Below, one piece after another: positions 5,846 to 11,892 of a DNA stretch of 13,365 nucleotides (positions are counted from its first letter, which is position 1; the number at the start of each line of letters is the position of its first letter). The notes under the pieces are model-generated. The model was given only the letters and a program-made list of their open reading frames with translations. It did not search any database and was not told the origin of the DNA. Position numbers and translations under genes: made by a program. Location of the stretch: assembly GCA_020027365.1 (NCBI GenBank), contig JAHRAJ010000041.1, positions 1-13,365 on the forward strand, in the 5' to 3' direction. Source of the DNA: Cenarchaeum sp. (GTDB taxonomy: Archaea; Thermoproteota; Nitrososphaeria; Nitrososphaerales; Nitrosopumilaceae).

Positions 5846-7324
5846 TTGTCCAACGTACTTCACAGCATTGAAAAAACGCTAATCGCAGAGCTGCAAAACC
5901 TGTCCTCGTCCACCGCCGAGGATCTTGCGCGGCGGACAGGACTGTCAACCGACCAGGTGCGGAGGGGGATGGAGTGGCTGCGGCTCAAGGATCTGGCAAC
6001 GATCGAGGAAACGTCCGTCACCGCGGTCTCGCTGGGCGCAAACGGCCTGGGCGCGCTGGAAAACGGGCTGCCCGAACGCAGGCTGCTGGACATGGCGGGG
6101 GGCGGATCCGCGACAATGCGCGATCTGCGGGACGCCCTGCAATCGGATTTTGGCCCTGCAATGGGGGCCGCAAGGAGGAACGGCTGGATCAAGATGATGG
6201 ACGCCGCCGCCGACGGCGACAACGCGGGCATAATATCCGTCGTATCAAATCCCGGCAGGCTGCCCGAGGAGCGGGTGCTAGAGTCGATCGGAACAGGCGT
6301 CATACCGCTGGCGGACATCCGGGATCAAAAATCATACGACCTGCTCAAAAGGCGGCCGGACTTTGTGGTGGAACGCACCACAAAATCCCGGGTAATCCGC
6401 CTTGGCCGGGCCGCAAAAGACCTTGATGTGGGCCGGGCCGGGACGGGCGGTGACGGTGCCGGGAGATCCGGCACGGCCGCCGAGATTGACGTAGAGGCCG
6501 CCGTCCCCACCGCATACGCGGCCCGTCGACACCCGCTCAAGGAGACGATCGACGAGATCCGCGAGATCTTTGTGACCCTTGGATTCTCCGAGATATACGG
6601 CAATCTGGCCCAGCCGTGCTTTTGGAACTTTGACGCGCTGTTTACCCCGCAGGACCACCCGGCGCGCGAGATGCAGGACACGTTCTACCTGGACGGCGGC
6701 ATGCGCGCGCGGGGGGCCCGTCGCCAACACGGGTCGTCGTGGACCCCGTCGCAGGCCAAAAGCGTGGCGGCGGCCCACCGGGGGGCGTGGCGGCACAGGT
6801 GGGATCCAAAGGAGGCCGAGAGGATGGTGCTGCGGACGCACACCACCTGCGTCACGATACGGCACCTTGCCCAAACCCTCCCACAAAAGGAGGCGCGCCT
6901 TTTCTCGCTGGGACGCGTCTTTCGAAACGAAAAGGTCAGCTACAAGCACCTGGTGGAGTTCAACCAGGTCGAGGGCGTCGTTGCGGACAAAAACGCCTCG
7001 TTGCGCGATCTGATGGGGATTCAAAAGGAGTTTTACAGGCGCATCGGGCTCACCCGGGTAAAGTTCTGGCCCACGTTCTTCCCGTATACCGAGCCGTCAC
7101 TGCAGACGATGGTGTACAACGACCGGCTTGGCAAGTGGGTGGAGCTGTTCGGGATGGGGATATTCCGGCCCGAGGTGACGCGCCCGCTGGGAATCGACAT
7201 TCCCGTCCTGGCGTGGGGGGGCGGAATCGAGAGGATTGCCATGCTAAAGTACGGGATTGACGACGTCCGCGAGTTTTACGCAAACGATCTCGGCTGGCTC
7301 AGGACGGTGCCGAGATGCCGGTAG
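5846..7324 (+). CDS. pheS: phenylalanyl-tRNA synthetase alpha subunit
   Basis: This 492-residue catalytic subunit of the class II PheRS (alpha2beta2) activates phenylalanine and transfers it to tRNA-Phe. Residues 1-190 are the helical/winged-helix N-terminal region of archaeal and eukaryotic PheS, starting NVLHSIEKTLIAELQ. The catalytic core begins at RRHPLKETIDEIR. Motif 2 (GRVFRNEKVSYKHLVEFNQ) starts at 356, PYTEPS lies after it, and motif 3 (WGGGIER) ends at 463. A Gly/Ala/Arg-rich insert (about 194-213) separates the N-terminal domains from the core, and the loop after DTFYLD (about 282-300) is also degenerate. The frame stays open upstream to 5615 with no ATG near the conserved start, but that is antisense to trpS. 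TTG at 5846 is chosen because it is 27 nt from the TTTAAA box and directly precedes the conserved sequence. It overlaps pheT by 10 nt. Confidence 0.92.
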   Translation: MSNVLHSIEKTLIAELQNLSSSTAEDLARRTGLSTDQVRRGMEWLRLKDLATIEETSVTAVSLGANGLGALENGLPERRLLDMAGGGSATMRDLRDALQSDFGPAMGAARRNGWIKMMDAAADGDNAGIISVVSNPGRLPEERVLESIGTGVIPLADIRDQKSYDLLKRRPDFVVERTTKSRVIRLGRAAKDLDVGRAGTGGDGAGRSGTAAEIDVEAAVPTAYAARRHPLKETIDEIREIFVTLGFSEIYGNLAQPCFWNFDALFTPQDHPAREMQDTFYLDGGMRARGARRQHGSSWTPSQAKSVAAAHRGAWRHRWDPKEAERMVLRTHTTCVTIRHLAQTLPQKEARLFSLGRVFRNEKVSYKHLVEFNQVEGVVADKNASLRDLMGIQKEFYRRIGLTRVKFWPTFFPYTEPSLQTMVYNDRLGKWVELFGMGIFRPEVTRPLGIDIPVLAWGGGIERIAMLKYGIDDVREFYANDLGWLRTVPRCR

Positions 7325-9141
7325 TCGATCTCGGCCTTGCACGGCTGCAAGGGCTGCTGGGCGCCGGCGGCAACCGCGTCACAAAAAAAAGGATCATCGA
7401 GACGCTGCCGTTTCTGGGACTTGACATCGAGTCCGGGTCTGCCGCCGACGGAACCGTCCGGGTAGAGTACAGCCCCAACAGGCCGGACTATTCCACAGAG
7501 TACGGGATTGCGATGGGCCTCGAGGGGCTGCTGGGGATTGCGACGGGGCCCGTGGACGCCGTCAACACCGGCAAGGGTGCCGGCCGGGGCAGGGGCGGCA
7601 AACAGGGGGGAGGCGGTAGACGCGGCGGTAAACAGGGGGAGACACCGCGCCGCATCCGCGCCGACCTATCCGTCCTGCGGGTGAGGCCGTGCATAACGGG
7701 CGTGTGCGCCATTGGCGCCGCCCCTGGAACGCGCGTCGACGACAACCTGATAAAACAACTGATGACCATGCAGGAGGATCTGCACATGGGCATCGGCAGG
7801 GGGCGCAAGAAATCCTCGGTCGGAATCCACGATCTTGACGCACTGTCGTTCCCGTTGCGGTACACCACGGCCACACGCAACCACATGCTGACACCGCTGC
7901 ACGAGTCTGCACCGATGACTGTACGCCGCATACTGTCCGACACCGATACCGGCAAGATGTACGGCCCGCTGCTGGGATCCGGCGAGGTCCCCGTGCTGCT
8001 GGACTCGGAGGGCGGCACGGTCTCGCTCCCGCCCGTGATCAACTCTGCGTCGACGGCGGTCACCACCAAGACCCGCAACCTGTTCGTCGAGGTCACGGGG
8101 ATGGACCGGGGGGACGTGGAGGACGCGCTGTCCGTGGTGGCGGTCACCCTTCAAAGGGCGGGGTTTGCGCTGCGGGAGGTGGGCATATCGGGCGCCAGCA
8201 ACCGCGCACCGTCCTTTGCCGGAAAAAGGATGACTGTCGATCCCGACCTGGTGCGCCGGTCGTTGGGACTGGACATGTCCCTGAAAACCATCATGACATG
8301 CATACGGCGATCGCGGATTGCCGCCACGCCCGCGCCACGCGGCAGGATTGCGTGCGTCATACCGCGGTACCGGTTTGACGTGCTGGGCCCGATGGACATT
8401 GTCGAGGAGGCCGCGCTTGGATACGGGGTGGAAAACCTCCAGCCGCAGATCCCGCCCACGCAGACGGTGGGCGGCGCCGGCGCGCAAACAAGGGGCCTGC
8501 GCACCGTGGACGACATGATGACCGGGCTTGGATATGCGGAGGCGCTGAATTCCTGCCTGACCGACGGGGGGCCGCCGTACGACGGCAATGGCAACACATC
8601 CGGCCGGCCTGCCGGCAACCAGATGTCCGTGCTGGACTCTAAAAGCCGCGAGCACACGGTCCTGCGCGACTCGCTTTTGCCCGGCCTTGCCTCAAACCTG
8701 TCCGGCAACATACACCATTCCTACCCACAGCGGCTGTACGAGACGGGGACGGTGTTTGCGGGGGAAAGGAACAGCGGCATAAGCGAGAGGGTGGGTCTGG
8801 CGGCGGTCACGGCCCACAAGACCGCCGACTTTTCAGAGATAAAGTCCGTGCTCCTGGCCGTCCTGGATGCCGGGTTTGGAACAAGGGCGTCCACCGTGAG
8901 GCCCGCAACCTCCGCCAACCGGATGTTTGAGGAGGGAAGATCCGCGGAGGTTGTGGTGGCATCATCATCAGCAACATCAGCAGCAGCCGGCGGCGGCGCA
9001 CAAGGTGCCTCTGGACACGTAGGCAAGGGCAGGATCGTGGGCATGGTTGGCCAGCTAAACTCCTCGGTGTTGAAACACCTCAAAATACGCGTCCCCGTGG
9101 CCGGCTTTGAGGTGGATCTGACTGGATTAATATTTGATTAG
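7315..9141 (+). CDS. pheT: phenylalanyl-tRNA synthetase beta subunit
   Basis: This 608-residue archaeal-type PheT lacks the bacterial N-terminal tRNA-binding extension and forms the heterotetramer with PheS. Recognisable parts are an N-terminal segment TKKRIIETLPFLGLDIES with YSPNRPDYSTEYGIAMGLEG, a B3/B4 editing region (about 115-260; HMGIGRGRKKSSVGIHDLD and PPVINS), the B5 domain, and a degenerate class II core (ALNSCL, LDSKSREHTVLRDSLLPGL, YETGTVF). It is longer than the roughly 550 residues usual for archaeal PheT because of low-complexity inserts: Gly/Arg/Lys-rich at about 86-108, Gly/Asn/Pro-rich at 417-436, and Ser/Ala/Gly-rich at 550-572. The ATG overlaps the pheS stop region by 10 nt, so translation is coupled and subunit output balanced. 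Confidence 0.93.
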   Translation: MPVVDLGLARLQGLLGAGGNRVTKKRIIETLPFLGLDIESGSAADGTVRVEYSPNRPDYSTEYGIAMGLEGLLGIATGPVDAVNTGKGAGRGRGGKQGGGGRRGGKQGETPRRIRADLSVLRVRPCITGVCAIGAAPGTRVDDNLIKQLMTMQEDLHMGIGRGRKKSSVGIHDLDALSFPLRYTTATRNHMLTPLHESAPMTVRRILSDTDTGKMYGPLLGSGEVPVLLDSEGGTVSLPPVINSASTAVTTKTRNLFVEVTGMDRGDVEDALSVVAVTLQRAGFALREVGISGASNRAPSFAGKRMTVDPDLVRRSLGLDMSLKTIMTCIRRSRIAATPAPRGRIACVIPRYRFDVLGPMDIVEEAALGYGVENLQPQIPPTQTVGGAGAQTRGLRTVDDMMTGLGYAEALNSCLTDGGPPYDGNGNTSGRPAGNQMSVLDSKSREHTVLRDSLLPGLASNLSGNIHHSYPQRLYETGTVFAGERNSGISERVGLAAVTAHKTADFSEIKSVLLAVLDAGFGTRASTVRPATSANRMFEEGRSAEVVVASSSATSAAAGGGAQGASGHVGKGRIVGMVGQLNSSVLKHLKIRVPVAGFEVDLTGLIFD

Positions 9142-9251
9142 CGCGGCGTACAAACGCCCGAAAAGAGCATGCACGCAGACGGATCAGGATGACGCAGATC
9201 GTACAGATTCCGATGATTTCTGGTTCACCCAGGCGTGTTACAGGGCAACCC

Positions 9252-9289
9252 CGGTTAGAAAACCCGCGAGAGGTTTTGGCTAAATACCG
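9252..9289 (+). other. extended stem-loop downstream of pheT
   Basis: CGG-TTAG-AAAACC (9252-9264) pairs in order with GGTTTT (9272-9277), CTAA (9280-9283) and CCG (9287-9289), leaving a 7-nt loop CGCGAGA and two small bulges on the 3' side. It could be part of a small structured RNA or a processing/termination element for the pheST transcript 110 nt upstream. No T-run follows. Confidence 0.35.
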
Positions 9290-9577
9290 ATGATCCCGTG
9301 CGAGTCAGAACCGGGGAACATCCAACCAACAGCCCCACCGGGCATCAATTTGGGATCTGGGCCACCGCCCCGCCTGATCTACCGCCGCCACCACCGCCGC
9401 CCACGGCCGTCAACCGGTTCGAGGGAGGGGCCAAAACACCGCACCGCCTGCAGACGATCTCGGTCAAGGGGCCGTGCATGGTTCCCTTGCCGGACAAACC
9501 GTGGGTTACCTGCTACGAGTCGGACGTTGGCTGTCGTGGGCAGACACCACGCCACGCCACACCGCTACAACCTGAGG

Positions 9578-9589
9578 AAAAATAATAAG
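9578..9589 (+). promoter_or_regulatory. TATA-like box of the EVE-domain gene
   Basis: AAAAATAATAAG, a clear AT island, is centred about 27 nt before the GTG at 9611. It also contains the TAATAA that closes the plus-strand frame 9298-9585. Confidence 0.6.
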
Positions 9590-9610
9590 GGCGTACCCGC
9601 GATTCATATC

Positions 9611-10210
9611 GTGGCAAACAGCGGCGGCGGCAACTATTGGCTTGCAAAGCAAGAGCCCGACGGCCCGCGGGGGTACAGCATAGACCGCCTCAAGGCGGAC
9701 GGCAAAACTGTGTGGGACGGCGTGCACAACAACCTCGCACTCAAGCACATGGGGAACATGAGGCGCGGCGATCTCGTCATGTACTACCACACCGGCGGGG
9801 AGAGGCAGGCGGTAGGAATAATGAATGTGGTGAAAAACCCGTATCCCAACCCCGAGGAGGACAACCCCCGGTTCATAGCGGTCGATGTCCGGTACCGCGA
9901 ACACCTCAAAAACCCGGTGACCCTGGACCAAATGAAGGCCCAGCCCGGGTTTGCAAAATGGGAGATGCTGCGGATATCGCGGCTGTCGGTGATGCCGGTC
10001 CCGGCAAGCATCTGGAAGAAGATCATCTCGATGTCGGCCAGTCCGCCGCCGGCCGCCGCCGGGGGGCGGCGCGGCCGTCCGGCCGCCTCCCGTGGCGGCG
10101 GCGACGGCAGCGGCAGCCCGCGCCGCGGCCAGTCTCGCTCCACCACCACCACCACCCGCGCCGCGGCCAGCCGCCGTAGCCGCCCCTCAAAAGCCGCCCG
10201 ATCACGCTAG
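9611..10210 (+). CDS. EVE-domain (PUA-like) protein with long basic C-terminal tail
   Basis: This 199-residue protein belongs to the EVE/THYN1 family, whose PUA-like fold binds modified bases in DNA or RNA. The domain spans about residues 8-141: YWLAKQEPDGPRGYSIDRLK, then WDGVHNNLALKHM, RRGDLVMYYHTGGERQAVGI, a VDVRY strand and RISRLSVMPVPASIWKKI, all in family order. Residues 142-199 form a tail with 13 Arg, one Lys and only one Asp, otherwise Gly, Ala, Ser, Pro and a Thr5 run. It resembles disordered nucleic-acid-binding tails and would add non-specific DNA or RNA affinity. The frame is open upstream to 9290, but no Met precedes the domain closely. GTG 9611 is chosen because the AT island 27 nt upstream fits a leaderless start. 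The nearest DNA methyltransferase is 8.5 kb away, so a functional link is only a guess. Confidence 0.85.
   Translation: MANSGGGNYWLAKQEPDGPRGYSIDRLKADGKTVWDGVHNNLALKHMGNMRRGDLVMYYHTGGERQAVGIMNVVKNPYPNPEEDNPRFIAVDVRYREHLKNPVTLDQMKAQPGFAKWEMLRISRLSVMPVPASIWKKIISMSASPPPAAAGGRRGRPAASRGGGDGSGSPRRGQSRSTTTTTRAAASRRSRPSKAARSR
10140..10157 (+). repeat. ACC triplet run inside the EVE gene tail
   Basis: Five in-frame ACC codons encode Thr5 in the basic tail. The run matches the CAC triplet run at 3259-3285 in type and length, suggesting triplet slippage as the source of the tail. Confidence 0.5.
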
Positions 10211-10246
10211 CGACGCCCTTTTGTGCGCACGGCAAGCGCTTTGTTG

Positions 10247-10252
10247 ATATAT
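10247..10252 (+). promoter_or_regulatory. TATA-like box of the RAM-domain gene
   Basis: ATATAT (within TGATATATGA) is centred about 24 nt before the ATG at 10273, giving a leaderless start. Confidence 0.6.
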
Positions 10253-10272
10253 GACGCCGTCCACCCATATTC

Positions 10273-10512
10273 ATGGCAACAGCTTATGTCCTGATAAACT
10301 GCGAACTGGGATCCGAGGAATCCATCATCCAGCAGCTAAAGGGTTTGGAGGGTGTCCGCGAGGTCCACGGGACCTTTGGCGCATACGACATTCTTGCAAA
10401 GATAGAGTCTGACACCGTGGAAAAGCTCCGGGAGACGATCACCTGGAAGATACGAAAGATTGAGAAAATCCGCTCCACGCTGACCTTGATGGGAATCGAG
10501 GGACAGACCTAA
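10273..10512 (+). CDS. stand-alone Lrp/AsnC ligand-binding (RAM) domain protein
   Basis: This 79-residue protein consists of a single alpha/beta ferredoxin-like RAM domain, the ligand-sensing half of Lrp/AsnC regulators, without the helix-turn-helix DNA-binding half. The typical pattern is present: strand AYVLINCELG, a helix ending in QQLKGLEGV, strand REVHGTFGAYDILAKIE, a helix DTVEKLRETITWKI, and the final strand RSTLTLMGIE. GAYD marks the effector-binding turn. Such domains form dimers or rings that bind amino acids or other small molecules and may mix with full-length Lrp proteins to tune them. Its own TATA box fits ATG 10273. The HExxH-containing gene starts 19 nt after its stop, so the two probably share a transcript. 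The ligand is not readable from sequence. Confidence 0.9.
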   Translation: MATAYVLINCELGSEESIIQQLKGLEGVREVHGTFGAYDILAKIESDTVEKLRETITWKIRKIEKIRSTLTLMGIEGQT

Positions 10513-10531
10513 CCCCGTCCATTTTTTACCC

Positions 10532-11155
10532 ATGACACTGCTTCACTTTATCTTTGTGATACCCGAGGACGATCTCGGGGCGCGCAAGGCCGAGTTTGGA
10601 TATGTCCAGAGGATGGCGGGATTCTTCGGCTCGTGGATCCGAAAAAAGTTTTCCGCCGACTTTGAGGTCAGATCAGACGTCATGGTGACCCGCCCGCGCG
10701 GGCTCTTCCGGCGCCTTGACACCCACGATCTGATCGACGACCACGTGTCGCGCGGCCGCGATGACTATCACTTTTACCTGACGCACTTTCGGCCGTTCTG
10801 GACCGACTGCACCTGCGAGGGGTACCACGCCGAGAATTTTGGAATGGCGTGGTGGCAGCCGCCAAAGAACAGCCGGGGTAACAACCGCAACGCCGGCAAC
10901 GACGACGACAACGGCGCCGAATCAACCGACATGTTCCTGGCCGAAAAAAACTGCACCGTCGTATCCCACGAGATTGCGCACGAGATGCTGCGGCGGCGCG
11001 GCGTCAAAAAGCATGCGGCCGCCGTGCACGACGTGTGGGTCCGGCACTTTTACGACGGACTCGAGTTTGAGCAGTATGGCGACGACCACGAGCCGACAAC
11101 CGGCCGCCCGGCGTTTCTCACGATAGACACGGCAGACCTGGTCACCGCGCGGTGA
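10532..11155 (+). CDS. unknown protein with HExxH motif (possible metal-dependent hydrolase)
   Basis: This 207-residue soluble protein carries HEIAHE at residues 146-151, the HExxH signature of zinc metallopeptidases. The downstream run KKHAAAVHD provides further His/Asp that could be a third ligand, but the spacing does not match the standard metzincin or Glu-zincin patterns. The N-terminal half has a compact conserved look (FGYVQRMAGFFGSWIRKKF, then FRPFWTDCTCEGYHAENFG, with CxC). Between WWQPPK and FLAEKNC lies an Asn/Asp/Gly-rich insert (about 113-131), probably a disordered loop. ATG 10532 is 19 nt after the RAM-domain gene. A TATTTT-like T-run at 10520-10526 is too close to serve as its TATA box, so cotranscription is likelier. 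It could be an effector controlled by the RAM partner. The family is not recognised. Confidence 0.65.
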   Translation: MTLLHFIFVIPEDDLGARKAEFGYVQRMAGFFGSWIRKKFSADFEVRSDVMVTRPRGLFRRLDTHDLIDDHVSRGRDDYHFYLTHFRPFWTDCTCEGYHAENFGMAWWQPPKNSRGNNRNAGNDDDNGAESTDMFLAEKNCTVVSHEIAHEMLRRRGVKKHAAAVHDVWVRHFYDGLEFEQYGDDHEPTTGRPAFLTIDTADLVTAR

Positions 11156-11174
11156 CCGCGGCCGCACGCACCCG

Positions 11175-11804
11175 TCACTGGGCGGGGGTGTAGATGTTGT
11201 TCTCAAAGTTTACAGTCTTGAAATCAAGCTTGTCCTCGGGCTTTTTTGCACGCGACCTGCTTAGCGCCTCCAGCTCCACCAGCGCCTCGCCCTTGAACCC
11301 GACGGAGGAGCCGTATATGGCGTCGGTCAGCTGCGTCCCGTGGTCCCCGTTTTTGATGTCGTCCACCATGTTGTAAAACTTTATGGTGTCCCTCTTGTTA
11401 ACCTGCTTGCCCGATGCCTTGTTTGTCGCAACGGCCACGTACATCTCGTTGCTTTTCACGGCGACGGGAAACTTGTGGTTCCTGCCGGACTCGCCCGGAA
11501 TCGACTCGTTGATGAACACGTCGCACTTGTGGTACATGCTGGACACGTACGCGTAAAACCTGTACTACGCAAAGCGGCCCTCGTCGTCCTCCTCGCACTT
11601 TACAAAAATCCTGTGCAGGTGCTCTAGCGCCTGGTCGTTCATGCTCTGCAACCTGTCGTCAATCCGGCCCCTCTCAAGCAGTTCCGAGTTGCACTCTTTG
11701 GCGACCATGACCAGTATAAAGTCCGGCAGGTTGTAGTTTTTCAAATCCGCCACAAACGCGCCCGCCTGCGACATTCCGAATTTTGGAAATCCCTTGTTCA
11801 CCAA
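11175..11804 (-). pseudogene. gene of unknown function interrupted by one in-frame TAG
   Basis: Two minus-strand open frames, 11804-11565 (79 codons) and 11546-11175, are in the same frame. They are separated by one TAG at 11565-11567 and 6 further sense codons plus a Val-Ser-Ser stretch that read on normally: GRFA, stop, YRFYAYVSSMYHKC. Without the stop the product would be 209 residues. TAG is one C-to-T change from CAG (Gln). Sequence on both sides looks coding, so the stop is recent, a sequencing error, or read through. The N-terminal half is helical. The C-terminal half has alternating strands (KFPVAVKSNEMYVAVATNK) and YGSSVGFKGEALVELEAL, loosely like Mrr-type nuclease folds, but no complete PD-(D/E)xK is visible. 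The start is TTG 11804 or GTG 11801 (TATA box 36 nt upstream) or ATG 11774. The family is not recognised. Confidence 0.65.
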
Positions 11805-11835
11805 CCCGATCCTGCCTCAAAAGCCGCCGTTTTGC

Positions 11836-11843
11836 ATATAATT
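11836..11843 (-). promoter_or_regulatory. TATA-like box of the interrupted gene
   Basis: AATTATAT (minus reading) lies about 36 nt upstream of the TTG at 11804. This predicts a short leader of about 10 nt rather than a leaderless start. Confidence 0.4.
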
Positions 11844-11850
11844 GTTAAGG

Positions 11851-11857
11851 AATAAAT
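11851..11857 (+). promoter_or_regulatory. TATA-like box of aconitase
   Basis: AATAAAT is centred 27 nt before an in-frame GTG (11881) and 39 nt before the ATG (11893). It is divergent from the box at 11836-11843, only a few bases away. Confidence 0.5.
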
Positions 11858-11892
11858 CACACCGGCATCCCACCGATCGCGTGGACAGGGGC

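Larger units (their letters stand above)
9142..9610. other. gene-poor gap between pheT and the EVE gene
   Basis: These 469 bases contain no convincing long gene. I see a stem-loop at 9252-9289, a CCN triplet-rich stretch near 9383-9402, and two competing small open frames: plus 9298-9585 (95 codons from GTG, proline-rich, TAATAA stop) and minus 9345-9479 (44 codons from ATG, with CxxC and seven Gly). Neither has a well-placed TATA box, so neither is called as a gene. No tRNA folds here. No clear box C/D pair is present: GATGACG and CGATGAT occur, but the D-box spacing is wrong. Confidence 0.6.

Noticed and set aside
7666..8655. 329-codon minus-strand open frame
   Set aside because: Antisense to the conserved editing and core regions of pheT. 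His/Arg/Gly-rich shadow.
9187..9224. box C/D guide RNA
   Set aside because: GATGACG and CGATGAT resemble C/C' boxes, but CTGA-type D boxes at proper spacing are missing.
9405..9425. tRNA T-arm-like GGTTCGAGG
   Set aside because: Flanking bases do not pair as a T stem, and no acceptor or anticodon stem can be formed around it.
9290..9610. 107-codon upstream extension of the EVE gene
   Set aside because: Arg/Pro-rich, no family similarity, and the AT island at 9578-9589 places the start at GTG 9611.
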